NCBI RefSeq assembly: GCF_014236655.1
Contig: NZ_JACMYG010000007.1
Location: 124,001-188,000 of the forward strand
Source of the DNA: Pseudomonas kielensis
GTDB lineage: Bacteria > Pseudomonadota > Gammaproteobacteria > Pseudomonadales > Pseudomonadaceae
Reading direction: 5' to 3'
Length of the DNA: 64,000 bases
The stretch's first letter is position 1. The number at the start of each line of letters is the position of its first letter. This document shows, in pieces, positions 1 to 8,772 of this stretch. Below the pieces are notes generated by a model that saw nothing but the letters and a program-made list of their open reading frames with translations, had not been told where the DNA came from and did not search any database. The position numbers and the translations under genes were made by a program.

Positions 1-912
1 CTGGCCCAGATCGTAGAAACCCTCGATGAGATGTCCAGCGGTCTGGCCGATGCCAAGGACCTGCTGTTGATGTCTGCCGAGGAAGAAGACCAGGCCGCCG
101 TCGACGACGTTGCAGCTGAAGTCGAACGCCTGCGCGAGGCCCTCGAGAAGCTCGAGTTCCGCCGCATGTTCAGCGGTGAGATGGACGCCAACAACGCCTA
201 CCTGGACATCCAGGCCGGCTCCGGTGGCACCGAGGCCCAGGACTGGGCCAACATCCTGCTGCGCATGTACCTGCGCTGGGCGGACAAACGCGGTTTCGAC
301 GCGACCATCATGGAACTGTCGGCCGGTGAAGTCGCCGGGATCAAGGGCGCCACCGTGCACATCAAGGGCGAGTACGCCTTTGGCTGGCTGCGCACCGAGA
401 TCGGCGTGCACCGCCTGGTGCGCAAGAGCCCGTACGACTCCGGCAACCGTCGCCATACCTCGTTCTCGGCCGTGTTCGTGTCGCCGGAAATCGATGACAA
501 CATCGAAATCGACATCAACCCGTCGGACCTGCGTATCGACACCTACCGCTCCTCCGGTGCCGGTGGTCAGCACGTTAACACCACCGACTCGGCCGTACGT
601 ATTACCCACGTACCGTCCAACACCGTGGTCAGTTGCCAGAACGAACGCTCCCAGCACGCCAACAAAGACACCGCGATGAAAATGTTGCGGGCGCGCTTGT
701 ACGAGCAGGAAGTGCAGAAACGCAACGCCGCTTCGCAAGCCCTGGAAGACACCAAGTCGGACATCGGCTGGGGTCACCAGATCCGCTCGTACGTGCTCGA
801 TGCCTCGCGGATCAAGGATCTGCGCACTAACATCGAACGCAGCGACTGCGACAAGGTGCTCGACGGCGACATCGACGAATACCTGGTGGCCAGCCTGAAA
901 CAAGGCTTGTAA
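1..912 (+). CDS. prfB: Peptide chain release factor 2 (3' part, start lies left of the window)
   Basis: Release factor 2 reads UGA and UAA stop codons and triggers peptidyl-tRNA hydrolysis on the ribosome. The frame is open from base 1, so 303 C-terminal codons are visible and the 5' end, including the usual programmed frameshift site, is outside. The peptidyl-transferase loop SGAGGQHVN is present, as are the conserved [15 protein letters not shown] and RIKDLRT blocks near the C-terminus. The codon-recognition tripeptide, normally SPF in RF2, reads SPY here ([11 protein letters not shown]). The next gene is lysS, the same order as in E. coli and other Pseudomonas. The family call is certain from the motifs. 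Confidence 0.97.
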   Translation: MAQIVETLDEMSSGLADAKDLLLMSAEEEDQAAVDDVAAEVERLREALEKLEFRRMFSGEMDANNAYLDIQAGSGGTEAQDWANILLRMYLRWADKRGFDATIMELSAGEVAGIKGATVHIKGEYAFGWLRTEIGVHRLVRKSPYDSGNRRHTSFSAVFVSPEIDDNIEIDINPSDLRIDTYRSSGAGGQHVNTTDSAVRITHVPSNTVVSCQNERSQHANKDTAMKMLRARLYEQEVQKRNAASQALEDTKSDIGWGHQIRSYVLDASRIKDLRTNIERSDCDKVLDGDIDEYLVASLKQGL

Positions 913-951
913 GACATGCAGCACGGGATCGCCTGACACACCGCGATCCTC

Positions 952-996
952 TGTAGGAGCCGGCTTGCCGGCGATCCCCAGGCCGCAGGCCTGGGG
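952..996. repeat. REP-type palindrome followed by a perfect inverted repeat
   Basis: GTAGGAGCCGGCTTGCCGGC at 953-972 is a typical Pseudomonas REP element. Directly after it lies CCCCAGGCC (976-984), a 3-base loop and GGCCTGGGG (988-996), a perfect 9-bp hairpin. Both sit between prfB and lysS and could limit read-through or protect the prfB message. No T-run follows, so this is not a standard terminator. Confidence 0.8.
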
Positions 997-1027
997 GCAA
1001 CGAACCCGTGATGGAATTTTTGAAGAC

Positions 1028-2530
1028 ATGAGCGACCTAGAACTCGATCCGCAAGCCCTGCAACAGGAAGAAAACACCCTGATCGCCCTGCGCAAGGAAA
1101 AGCTTGCTGCCGAGCGCGCCAAGGGCAACGCCTTCCCGAACGACTTCCGCCGCGACAACTACTGCGATGCCCTGCAGAAGCAGTACGCGGACAAGACCAA
1201 GGAAGAGCTCGCAGAGGCTGCAATCCCGGTCAAGGTTGCCGGTCGCATCATGCTTAACCGTGGCTCGTTCATGGTGATCCAGGACATGTCCGGGCGCATC
1301 CAGGTCTATGTCAACCGCAAGACCCTGTCCGAAGAAACCCTGGCCGCGGTGAAAACCTGGGACCTGGGCGACATCATCGCCGCCGAAGGCACCCTGGCCC
1401 GTTCCGGCAAGGGTGACCTGTACGTGGAAATGACCAGCGTGCGCTTGCTGACCAAGTCGCTGCGCCCGCTGCCGGACAAACACCACGGCCTGACCGACAC
1501 CGAACAGCGTTATCGCCAGCGCTACGTTGACCTGATCGTCAACGAAGAAGTGCGCCAGACGTTCCGCGTGCGTTCGCAAGTCATCGCCCATATCCGTAGC
1601 TTCCTGATGAAGCGCGACTTCCTTGAAGTCGAGACGCCGATGCTGCAAACCATCCCCGGTGGTGCGGCGGCCAAGCCGTTCGAGACGCACCACAACGCCC
1701 TGGACATGGAAATGTTCTTGCGTATCGCGCCTGAGCTGTACCTCAAGCGCCTGGTGGTCGGTGGTTTCGAGAAAGTCTTCGAGATCAACCGCAACTTCCG
1801 TAACGAGGGCGTTTCGACTCGTCACAACCCTGAATTCACCATGTTGGAGTTCTACCAGGCGTACGCCGACTACGAAGACAACATGGACCTGACCGAAGAA
1901 CTGTTCCGTGAACTGGCGCAGCTGGTCCTGGGCAGCACCGACGTGCCGTACGGTGACAAGGTGTTCCACTTCGGCGAGCCGTTCGTGCGTCTGTCGGTCT
2001 TCGACTCGATCCTCAAGTACAACCCTGAGCTGACCGCCGACGACCTGACCGACATCGACAAGGCGCGCGCCATCGCCAAGAAAGCCGGGGCCAAGGTGCT
2101 GGGCTTCGAAGGCCTGGGCAAGCTGCAAGTGATGATTTTCGAAGAACTGGTCGAGCACAAGCTGGAGCAGCCGCACTTCATCACCCAGTACCCGTTTGAA
2201 GTGTCGCCGCTGGCCCGTCGCAACGATGACAACCCGAATGTCACCGACCGCTTCGAGCTGTTCATCGGTGGTCGCGAAATCGCCAACGCCTACTCCGAGT
2301 TGAACGACGCGGAAGACCAGGCCGAGCGTTTCATGGCCCAGGTGGCCGACAAGGACGCCGGTGACGACGAAGCCATGCACTACGACGCCGACTTCGTGCG
2401 TGCGTTGGAGTACGGCATGCCGCCGACGGCGGGTGAGGGCATCGGTATCGATCGCCTGGTGATGTTGTTGACCAACTCGCCATCGATCCGCGATGTGATC
2501 CTGTTCCCGCACATGCGACCGCAAGCGTAA
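1028..2530 (+). CDS. lysS: Lysyl-tRNA synthetase, class II
   Basis: Charges tRNA-Lys with lysine in the cytosol. The 500-residue length matches the bacterial LysS family. An N-terminal OB-fold anticodon-binding domain ([22 protein letters not shown]) is followed by the class II catalytic core: motif 2 is [20 protein letters not shown] and motif 3 is [20 protein letters not shown]. The frame stays open upstream to 965, but that stretch runs through the REP palindrome; the ATG at 1028 starts the conserved [16 protein letters not shown] sequence and is preferred, although its ribosome binding site is weak. A strong terminator follows the stop codon. Confidence 0.97.
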   Translation: MSDLELDPQALQQEENTLIALRKEKLAAERAKGNAFPNDFRRDNYCDALQKQYADKTKEELAEAAIPVKVAGRIMLNRGSFMVIQDMSGRIQVYVNRKTLSEETLAAVKTWDLGDIIAAEGTLARSGKGDLYVEMTSVRLLTKSLRPLPDKHHGLTDTEQRYRQRYVDLIVNEEVRQTFRVRSQVIAHIRSFLMKRDFLEVETPMLQTIPGGAAAKPFETHHNALDMEMFLRIAPELYLKRLVVGGFEKVFEINRNFRNEGVSTRHNPEFTMLEFYQAYADYEDNMDLTEELFRELAQLVLGSTDVPYGDKVFHFGEPFVRLSVFDSILKYNPELTADDLTDIDKARAIAKKAGAKVLGFEGLGKLQVMIFEELVEHKLEQPHFITQYPFEVSPLARRNDDNPNVTDRFELFIGGREIANAYSELNDAEDQAERFMAQVADKDAGDDEAMHYDADFVRALEYGMPPTAGEGIGIDRLVMLLTNSPSIRDVILFPHMRPQA

Positions 2531-2541
2531 ATGCCGCAGTG

Positions 2542-2570
2542 AAAAAGCCGCCTACATCAGGCGGCTTTTT
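2542..2570 (+). terminator. Rho-independent terminator after lysS
   Basis: AAAAAGCCGCC (2542-2552), a 7-base loop, GGCGGCTTTTT (2560-2570). It is a perfect 11-bp stem ending in a T-run, 12 bases after the lysS stop. Confidence 0.93.
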
Positions 2571-2627
2571 ATTGCCTGTATGGAACAAACGTATCAACTT
2601 ATTGCTTCCAACTGCGAGGTAAGACCG

Positions 2628-3344
2628 GTGAATCGTGCAAATGCTCAAGAAGGAGCAGCGGGGGTCGCCACGGCGGTCGCTGAAAGTGTTCAGTACCAGG
2701 GCCGCAAGGCCAGTCGACAGGGCAGTGAACAGCGTCGACAGGACATTCTCGACGCCGCGATGCGCATTGTCGTGCGCGACGGCGTGCGGGCGGTGCGGCA
2801 CCGCGCCGTGGCCGCCGAGGCCAGCGTGCCACTGTCGGCGACGACCTACTATTTCAAGGACATCGATGACCTGCTCACCGATACCTTTGCCCAGTACGTG
2901 GAGCGCAGTGCGGCCTACATGGCCAAGCTGTGGGCCAATCACGAGGGGCTGCTGCGCGAGATGGTCGACAGCGGGGATGGCAGCCCCGAGTCGCGTTCGC
3001 GGCTGGCCGACGACATTGCCCGGTTCACCGCCGACTATGTGCACCGGCAATTGCTCAACCGCCGCGAGCACCTGATGGCCGAACAGGCGTTCCGCCAGGA
3101 AGCCTTGCTCAACCCGCGCCTGGCGTTGCTGGTACGTTCCCACCAGCAGATTCTCCTGCAGGGTACCTGCCAGCTATTCCAGGTGCTGGGCTCGCCCGAA
3201 CCGCAGCAGGATGCCAAAGTGTTGACGGCGATAATCGGACGGATGGAATATCAAGGCCTGCTCAACGAGGCAGAGCCGCTGGCGGAGGAAGAAATGCTCG
3301 GAATCCTCACGCGGTATATGCACTTGGTGCTGGCCTCGGTGTAA
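2628..3344 (+). CDS. TetR-family transcriptional regulator
   Basis: DNA-binding repressor-type protein of unknown ligand. A TetR helix-turn-helix lies in the N-terminal third: QRRQDILDAAMRIVVRDGV ... HRAVAAEASVPLSATTYYFKDIDDL, with the usual YYF(K)D end of the recognition helix. The rest is a helical ligand and dimer domain not assignable by eye. I chose GTG 2628 (VNRANAQEG), which has GAGG about 9 bases upstream; an in-frame ATG at 2580 lies only 10 bases beyond the lysS terminator and has no visible binding site. The protein is 238 residues from the GTG. It is followed closely by a lipoprotein and DUF1704 genes on the same strand, but nothing shows what it regulates. Confidence 0.88.
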   Translation: MNRANAQEGAAGVATAVAESVQYQGRKASRQGSEQRRQDILDAAMRIVVRDGVRAVRHRAVAAEASVPLSATTYYFKDIDDLLTDTFAQYVERSAAYMAKLWANHEGLLREMVDSGDGSPESRSRLADDIARFTADYVHRQLLNRREHLMAEQAFRQEALLNPRLALLVRSHQQILLQGTCQLFQVLGSPEPQQDAKVLTAIIGRMEYQGLLNEAEPLAEEEMLGILTRYMHLVLASV

Positions 3345-3397
3345 CCCTGGGGGCTGGGCAGATGGCGGTGTCGGTGTGTGCTGATTGGGAGTCTTGA

Positions 3398-3958
3398 ATG
3401 AAGTACTGGCGTGTCGTGGTGATCACCCTGTCGTTCCTGCTGCTCAGCGGCTGCCTGGTGTCATTCAAGCAGGCGATGCCCGCCAGCGAGGCTGCGCCGG
3501 CGGGTTTGCTCGGTAAGTGGACCAGCAAGAATGCCTGGGGTGAAGCACAGAACCTGGACCTGACTCGCGTCGGCCCGCACCGCTACCAGGCGGTCAGCTA
3601 CTTCAAGGCCAAGCCCAAGGAGCGCGAGGCCTATCCGTTCACGGTGGCGCGCCACGGCAATCGCTGGTACCTCTCGGCCAAGGTGCCGGCCCAGTACGGC
3701 GGCAACTTCACCATCGCCGGGTTTGAACTGAACGATAAACAGGAACTGGTGATCTACAACCTCGATCTCGAGCAGATCCGCCAGGCGCTTGGGCAACACC
3801 TCCAGGGTGAGCCTTTCAGCACCGACGACGGCGACGGCGTGCTGGTCAGCAGCAGCATGGACCAGGTGTTCGCCTACCTCGACGATCCGGCCAATTCCGA
3901 CGTATTCGTCGAGGCCGCGCGCTATCAACGGCCGCACACCACTCAATCAGCGCAGTAG
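3398..3958 (+). CDS. Putative lipoprotein of unknown function
   Basis: A 186-residue protein with a lipoprotein signal: a hydrophobic stretch (VVVITLSFLLL) ends in the lipobox LSGC, so Cys19 should be lipidated and the protein anchored in the envelope. The mature part has no motif I recognise; it contains a short beta-rich stretch (GKWTSKNAWGEAQNLDLTRVGPHRY) suggestive of a small barrel. It lies 53 bases after the TetR gene and 26 bases before the DUF1704 gene, so it may share a transcript with either. Function unknown. Confidence 0.85.
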   Translation: MKYWRVVVITLSFLLLSGCLVSFKQAMPASEAAPAGLLGKWTSKNAWGEAQNLDLTRVGPHRYQAVSYFKAKPKEREAYPFTVARHGNRWYLSAKVPAQYGGNFTIAGFELNDKQELVIYNLDLEQIRQALGQHLQGEPFSTDDGDGVLVSSSMDQVFAYLDDPANSDVFVEAARYQRPHTTQSAQ

Positions 3959-3984
3959 GCAACGGTTAACCAAGGGAGCAACCG

Positions 3985-5262
3985 GTGGACGATTACCAGC
4001 AGACGATACGCACCTTGTCTGATCGCATAGTGCTGGCGCAAACGCCGATCCGGGTCCTTGATGCGGTGAAATGGGACGACAGCATCCGCAAGGGGTTCCT
4101 CAAGGCCAAGGGCAAGGAAATGCCGGCGGTGGACCGGGACTATTACCTCAATCGGCCACTGGCCTTCGATTCCAGCAAAGTGAAGCTGGAATTCCAGAAC
4201 ATCGAGCGCGACATCACTCGCCAGCTCGGCCAGTTCAACCCGGTCGGACAGATCATGCGGCGCATGTGCAAGGAGTACCGCATGGTGGTGCGGATGCTCG
4301 AGGCCCGTGGCACCGAAGACTTCGGGCTGATTTCCCAGGAGCTGTATGGCGCGGCGTCCGATGCGTTCCATGCCGGTGACCCAACCCTGGCCGATCTGGG
4401 CCTGATGATGTCCGACTACTTGAACAACATCGATGGTCGCGGCGACCTCAAGGACGAGCCCAAGACCCTCACCGCCAAAGAGGCGGTGCACCTGCTGCAG
4501 ACTCGCTTGAACAAGGTGTTCGGCGAGGCCGAGGAAACCATCCGGGTGTTCGAGTCCGACGGGATCGTCGCCGACGCGGCGGCCGGTGCCGACTACATCA
4601 AGATTCGTACCGACGCGATGTTCAACGAGCGTGACGTGCGCGCCCTGGAAGTGCATGAAGGACTGGTGCACGTGGGCACCACGCTCAACGGGCTGAATCA
4701 GCCGATCTGCACCTTCCTGTCCAAGGGCCCACCGTCCTCGACCGTGACCCAGGAAGGCCTGGCGATCCTGATGGAGATCATCACCTTCGCCTCCTACCCG
4801 AGCCGCCTGCGCAAGCTGACCAACCGTACCCGGGCGATCCACATGGTCGAGGAGGGCGCGGATTTCCTGCAGATTTTCGAGTTCTTCCGTGAGCAGGGCT
4901 TCGAAATGGCCGAAAGCTATGGCAATGCCAGCCGGGTATTCCGTGGATCGGTGCCAAATGGCCTGCCATTTACCAAAGACTTGTCCTATCTCAAGGGCTT
5001 TATCATGGTTTACAACTACATTCAGTTGGCCGTGCGCAAAGGCAAGCTTGAGCAGATCCCGTTGCTGTTTTGCGGCAAGACCACCCTGGAAGACATGCGA
5101 ACCCTGCGCCAGTTGGTCGATGAAGGCCTGGTGGAACCGCCCAAATACCTGCCCGCGCAGTTTCGTGACATGAACGCGTTGTCGGCCTGGATGTGCTTCT
5201 CCAACTTCCTCAACCACTTGAGCCTGGACCGGATCGAAGCGGATTACTCAAATATTCTGTAA
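3985..5262 (+). CDS. DUF1704 family putative metallopeptidase (QEGLA motif protein)
   Basis: 425 residues. The family signature TQEGLA is at about residues 255-260 and the metal-binding HEGLVH (an HExxxH motif) at 224-229, so both candidate zinc ligands and the catalytic Glu225 are present. Bacterial members are often labelled flavohemoglobin expression-modulating protein, a label with little mechanistic support. Eukaryotic relatives in this family (the MATCAP tubulin carboxypeptidases) are proteases with the same HExxxH signature, so a peptidase role is a fair inference; no substrate is known. The start is GTG 3985, preceded by AAGGGAG at a good distance. No signal peptide is visible, so the protein is probably cytosolic. 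Confidence 0.88.
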   Translation: MDDYQQTIRTLSDRIVLAQTPIRVLDAVKWDDSIRKGFLKAKGKEMPAVDRDYYLNRPLAFDSSKVKLEFQNIERDITRQLGQFNPVGQIMRRMCKEYRMVVRMLEARGTEDFGLISQELYGAASDAFHAGDPTLADLGLMMSDYLNNIDGRGDLKDEPKTLTAKEAVHLLQTRLNKVFGEAEETIRVFESDGIVADAAAGADYIKIRTDAMFNERDVRALEVHEGLVHVGTTLNGLNQPICTFLSKGPPSSTVTQEGLAILMEIITFASYPSRLRKLTNRTRAIHMVEEGADFLQIFEFFREQGFEMAESYGNASRVFRGSVPNGLPFTKDLSYLKGFIMVYNYIQLAVRKGKLEQIPLLFCGKTTLEDMRTLRQLVDEGLVEPPKYLPAQFRDMNALSAWMCFSNFLNHLSLDRIEADYSNIL

Positions 5263-5308
5263 CCCCGGGGGTTGCAGCACCCTGAACCCATTGCGAGGCT
5301 TCAAACGG

Positions 5309-6223
5309 ATGAGAATCCTCGGCATCCTTTGCCTGCTCCTGACCCTCAACGGCTGCAGCTCGCTGCTGTTCTACCCTGAGCCCGGCCTGCCGTTCACCCC
5401 GGACAAAGCCGGCCTGCAGTACCGCGACGTCAGCCTGACCACGGCCGATGGAGTCAAGCTGCACGCTTGGTGGCTGCCGGCAAAAGAGGGGGTGGCGGTC
5501 AAGGGCACGGTCCTGCATCTGCACGGCAATGGCGGCAACCTGGCGGCGCACCTGGGGGGCAGTTGGTGGTTGCCCAAGCAGGGCTATCAAGTGTTGCTGC
5601 TGGACTATCGCGGTTATGGCCTGTCAGCAGGCGAGCCCGGTTTGCCGCAGGTCTATCAGGATATCGACGCCGCCTTCACATGGCTGGACCAGGCGCCACA
5701 GGTGCAGGGCACGCCGCTGATTGTCCTCGGCCAGAGCCTGGGCGGGGCCATGGCGCTGCACTACCTGGCCGAGCACCCACAGCGCCAGGCGCAGCTCAAG
5801 GCGCTGGTGCTCGACGGCGTGCCGGCCAGTTACCGCGAAGTGGGCCAGTTTGCCCTCAGCACTAGCTGGCTGACCTGGCCGTTCCAGGTGCCGTTGTCGT
5901 GGCTGGTGCCGGACGCTGACAGCGCAATCCGCGCCATGCCCCAGGTCAACGCGGTGCCCAAGCTGATCTACCACAGCATCGACGATCCCATCGTGCCTCT
6001 TTCCAACGGCATCCGACTGTATCAAGCTGCGCCCCCGCCGAAGGTGCTGCAATTGACCCGCGGTGGCCATGTGCAGACATTCGCCGACCCGGTCTGGCGA
6101 ACCGTCATGCTGCGCTATCTGGACGATCCGCAGCACTTCAATGGTGTGCGCCGCCTGGGAGAGATCCCCAATTACCCGGCCCCCAGCCATTCACCCGATC
6201 AACCGCAAGAGAGCCCGCAATGA
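5309..6223 (+). CDS. Alpha/beta hydrolase, probable lipoprotein
   Basis: A 304-residue serine hydrolase-fold protein. The nucleophile elbow GQSLGG, the oxyanion region LHGNGGN, a likely acid in HSIDDPIVP and the histidine in GGHVQTF give a full catalytic set. The N-terminus (ILGILCLLLTLNGC) looks like a lipoprotein signal with Asn before the Gly-Cys, so envelope anchoring is likely. ATG 5309 is chosen; a TTG at 5291 is in frame but less credible. The substrate is unknown; relatives include BEM46-like and dienelactone-hydrolase-like proteins. The stop overlaps the next gene (ATGA), which suggests translational coupling. Confidence 0.88.
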   Translation: MRILGILCLLLTLNGCSSLLFYPEPGLPFTPDKAGLQYRDVSLTTADGVKLHAWWLPAKEGVAVKGTVLHLHGNGGNLAAHLGGSWWLPKQGYQVLLLDYRGYGLSAGEPGLPQVYQDIDAAFTWLDQAPQVQGTPLIVLGQSLGGAMALHYLAEHPQRQAQLKALVLDGVPASYREVGQFALSTSWLTWPFQVPLSWLVPDADSAIRAMPQVNAVPKLIYHSIDDPIVPLSNGIRLYQAAPPPKVLQLTRGGHVQTFADPVWRTVMLRYLDDPQHFNGVRRLGEIPNYPAPSHSPDQPQESPQ

Positions 6224-6549
6224 GTGAAGAACGTAACGCCATCCCACTGATCATCACCGGTATCTGCAGCATCCTGGGCACCGTCGCTGCCCTGTGGTGG
6301 TACGGCTACCTGCACTTTGCCAAGCCGGAAGACGCCTTGTTGCTCAATGAGTTCACCATGCTCAAGACCGTGCCGGGCGAAGACTACAAAGTCTCCCTGG
6401 AGCCGGCTGCGCAAGTGGCGCAGTGCATCGACGGCGTGTTGGTGTTGTTCGACACCGAACAGAAAGGCCTGACCGGCGTGCTGATCAACAGCAAGAAAAA
6501 AGCCGTGCGCTGCATGGGCCAGGAAACCCCGCAGAAGCTCGAGCCCTGA
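6220..6549 (+). CDS. Small membrane-anchored protein of unknown function
   Basis: 109 residues with one hydrophobic N-terminal segment (IPLIITGICSILGTVAALWWY), then a polar domain with two cysteines (QCIDG and RCMGQ) that could pair in the periplasm. The ATG overlaps the stop of the hydrolase gene by four bases, so the two are probably translated together. I do not recognise the family. It is the last gene before a bidirectional terminator. Confidence 0.8.
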   Translation: MSEERNAIPLIITGICSILGTVAALWWYGYLHFAKPEDALLLNEFTMLKTVPGEDYKVSLEPAAQVAQCIDGVLVLFDTEQKGLTGVLINSKKKAVRCMGQETPQKLEP

Positions 6550-6570
6550 TTCGCCTCGGCCTGTAGACCT

Positions 6571-6594
6571 TGTAGGCGCGAGCTTGCTCGCGAT
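6571..6594. repeat. REP-type palindrome
   Basis: TGTAGGCGCGAGCTTGCTCG followed by CGAT. It is a single Pseudomonas REP unit between the small membrane gene and the terminator. Confidence 0.8.
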
Positions 6595-6620
6595 GGCGGC
6601 ATCCCGGCCGACACACACAA

Positions 6621-6655
6621 AAAAGCCCCGCCTGATCAAATCAGGCGGGGCTTTT
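6621..6655. terminator. Bidirectional terminator between convergent genes
   Basis: AAAAGCCCCGCCTGAT (6621-6636), a 3-base loop, then the perfect complement (6640-6655). The 16-bp stem has A's on one side and T's on the other, so it can end both the plus-strand operon and the minus-strand lptF operon. Confidence 0.93.
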
Positions 6656-6674
6656 GCGTTACTGCGTTAAGCGC

Positions 6675-7463
6675 TTAGTTCGAACTGACTGCCGAACGTG
6701 GGATCACCGGCTGGTTGTCGTTGGAAATGGTCACTTCCACCCGACGGTTCATCGCCCGGCCCGAGACGCTGCTGTTCTCGGCCACCGGGTACTCTTTGCC
6801 GTAACCCTGGGCAACCACACGCGCTGGGTCGACGCCCATTTTCACCAGGGCCATGCGCACCGAGTTGGCACGACGCTCGGACAGGCTCTGGTTGTAACTG
6901 GCAGCGCCGGTGCTGTCGGTGTAGCCCTCGACAATCACCTTGCGGTCCGGATTCTCGGCGAGGAAATGCGCCAGTTTGTTGATGTTCACCAGGCCGCTGG
7001 ATTTCAGTTCAGCCTTGTTGGTGGCAAACAGCACATCGCCGAAGGTCACCAGGGTGCCGCGATCGGTCTGCTTGGCGTTGAGGCTGTCCTGCAACTGCTT
7101 GATCTGCGAGTCACGGGCATCAAGGCGGGCCTGGGCCCGATGTGCCGAAGCGTTTTTCAGCTCGGCTTCAGCGGTACGCAGGGCGATGGTCTGCTTGGCG
7201 ACTTCAACACGTTGATTGGTCAGGTAGGCCAGTTGATCGACCTTCTCGGCCTTCTCGCGCTCCTGGAAGGCTTTGTCGGCCTTGTCCAGGTAGTCGCTGG
7301 CTTCCTTGGTTTCCAGGGCCGCGACTTTGCTTGCTTGTGGATTGGCCTGCAGGCCCGAGTAGTTGGTCCGGGCCTGTTCCAGGTTGGCATTGGGAGGTGT
7401 CGAGCAGGCGGCCAGGGCAACGCTGGCGGCCAGGAGAGCTGGGATCATCAATTGCTTACGCAT
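6675..7463 (-). CDS. lptF: OmpA-family outer-membrane lipoprotein, LptF-like
   Basis: 262 residues. A lipobox (LAAC, Cys20) anchors it to a membrane; a helical, Ala/Glu-rich middle of DUF4398 type (about 25-130) precedes a C-terminal OmpA peptidoglycan-binding domain with NKAELKSSGLVNINKLAHFL, VEGYTDSTGAASYNQSLSERRA and a closing RAMNRRVEVTI. OmpA domains hold the outer membrane to peptidoglycan. Length, architecture and position (behind a DUF4398 lipoprotein, near ppc) match the P. aeruginosa protein called LptF, which is AlgU-dependent; an AlgU-type promoter lies upstream of this operon. A ribosome binding site AAAGGA precedes the ATG. Confidence 0.88.
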   Translation of the reverse strand: MRKQLMIPALLAASVALAACSTPPNANLEQARTNYSGLQANPQASKVAALETKEASDYLDKADKAFQEREKAEKVDQLAYLTNQRVEVAKQTIALRTAEAELKNASAHRAQARLDARDSQIKQLQDSLNAKQTDRGTLVTFGDVLFATNKAELKSSGLVNINKLAHFLAENPDRKVIVEGYTDSTGAASYNQSLSERRANSVRMALVKMGVDPARVVAQGYGKEYPVAENSSVSGRAMNRRVEVTISNDNQPVIPRSAVSSN

Positions 7464-7516
7464 AGTGGTTCGTCCTTTCTATCGATTCGCGGGTGCACAG
7501 GGGCGTGGGGCAGGGC

Positions 7517-7930
7517 TTATTGCACGCTGCGCTGGCTTTCCTGGCGCAGTTCCTGAACGCCTTGCTGAGAGTCCTTGAGCGACTGTTCGGCCTTCATCGC
7601 CTGGGCTTTGCGTTCGGCGACGCGGGCATCCCACTCAGCCTGTTCGGCCAGCAGTCGGGCCTGGTCGTACTGCTTGTCGTGCATGGCCAGTTCCGCTTGT
7701 TTGAGCTTGTCCTGGGCTGCTTTCATTTCCACTGCGGCAAACTCGGTACCGCCGGCACTGACGGCGCTGTTGACCGCTGATTGGGTCACGGCGTACTGCT
7801 CGGTCGGCGGGTTGCCGGCGCATCCGGCCAGGACGAAGCCGCAACCGAGTGCCAGGGCGGCCAACTTGAGACCGCGCGGGAATGTGGACGTGGTGGTGGC
7901 GGTGCTGGTTTTCATGGTCTTCAACTCCAT
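7517..7930 (-). CDS. DUF4398 lipoprotein, first gene of the lptF operon
   Basis: 137 residues from ATG 7930, which has AGGAG seven bases upstream; a longer frame to 8065 has no such signal and would bury the lipoprotein signal. After an N-terminal Thr/Ser stretch comes a hydrophobic segment and the lipobox LAGC. The mature protein is an almost continuous charged helix (MKAAQDKLKQAELAMHDKQY, then ARLLAEQAEWDARVAERKAQ), probably a coiled coil. DUF4398 is also found in the middle of its downstream neighbour, so the two may associate. The role is probably envelope stress or structure; this is inferred from context. Confidence 0.85.
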   Translation of the reverse strand: MELKTMKTSTATTTSTFPRGLKLAALALGCGFVLAGCAGNPPTEQYAVTQSAVNSAVSAGGTEFAAVEMKAAQDKLKQAELAMHDKQYDQARLLAEQAEWDARVAERKAQAMKAEQSLKDSQQGVQELRQESQRSVQ

Positions 7931-8042
7931 TGGATAACTCCTGAACATCGTCAAATCCATCCTGGTTGTGGAGCCGTGGGAACGTTGGGCGGCGCCTGCG
8001 ACAGCGTGATGTGGTACGGCTGTTCCAGTGATGGTTACTGGG

Positions 8043-8070
8043 TCTGACCCATGGCTTTTTTTCAAAGTTC
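8043..8070 (-). promoter_or_regulatory. Predicted AlgU (sigma-22/RpoE) promoter
   Basis: Read on the minus strand: GAACTT (8070-8065), a 17-base spacer, TCAGA (8047-8043). This fits the AlgU consensus GAACTT-N16/17-TCtgA closely. It lies about 110 bases upstream of the DUF4398 lipoprotein start. Confidence 0.72.
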
Positions 8071-8213
8071 AGAAAAGATGGCGTATCGCCCAAAAAACCG
8101 TCGAGGCCTTGCGCGAGGCTCTAAACCGGGAACTTTTTCGTCGTGCAGGAGTACTCCCGAGCCACAAAGGGCTCAGGAATACGCGGTTTCAGAAGTGTGG
8201 AACGCAGGTGTGG

Positions 8214-8558
8214 CTAGTGTTTCTGCTTGCCGGCTGCGGCCGAAATATCATGCAGATGTTGCCGGGACAGGGCGAGGAAGCGTGGGGTGGGGCCGACGTC
8301 TTCGTAGAGCGGATCGCCCTCTTCGTCGGTGGCGATGACTTGCTGGCCCTTGATGTAGGGGAAGCTCGCTTCGAGTTCCTCCAGGGCGGCGCCAATCAGT
8401 TCCCCGAGCAACTCTTCGGGGTGGCGCTTGGGGTACATTTCGCTGAGTGCCGCCAGGCGTGCAGCGGCCTCGACGTCCAGGTGAATGCTGTAGCCGGTCT
8501 TGGTCAAACGGCCTTTGGCGGTTTCTTCCCAATGCTGGGCCAGTTCACGAATTTTCAT
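8214..8558 (-). CDS. Small conserved protein of unknown function
   Basis: 114 residues from ATG 8558, which has GAGG six bases upstream. It is acidic and has no signal peptide, so it is probably cytosolic. The sequence MKIRELAQHWEETAKGRL followed by a helix ARLAALSEMYPKRHPEELLGELI resembles small Pseudomonas proteins annotated as pilin assembly protein, but I see nothing that supports a role in pili. The gene diverges from ppc and ends about 140 bases upstream of the AlgU-type promoter of the next operon. Confidence 0.75.
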   Translation of the reverse strand: MKIRELAQHWEETAKGRLTKTGYSIHLDVEAAARLAALSEMYPKRHPEELLGELIGAALEELEASFPYIKGQQVIATDEEGDPLYEDVGPTPRFLALSRQHLHDISAAAGKQKH

Positions 8559-8772
8559 AATGACCTCAATAATCACCTGCTCGTGACAGGGTGTGATGCG
8601 TCTACGGCGGTGGCCGATCGCAAGCCTGGGTATGGCTTACTCATGAGACTAGCCGCAACCGCGAAGGTTTAAAGTCGATTCGTCGCCTGCTTGTAAGAAC
8701 CGGCTGCGAGCGGCACTCTTGAGCCTCAGGACTGCGCCTGATAGCTGACTGCCATTCGCTGGAGAACCGCTG

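Noticed and set aside
2580..2627. ATG 2580 as the TetR gene start
   Set aside because: It would start 10 bases after the lysS terminator with no binding site; GTG 2628 has GAGG upstream.
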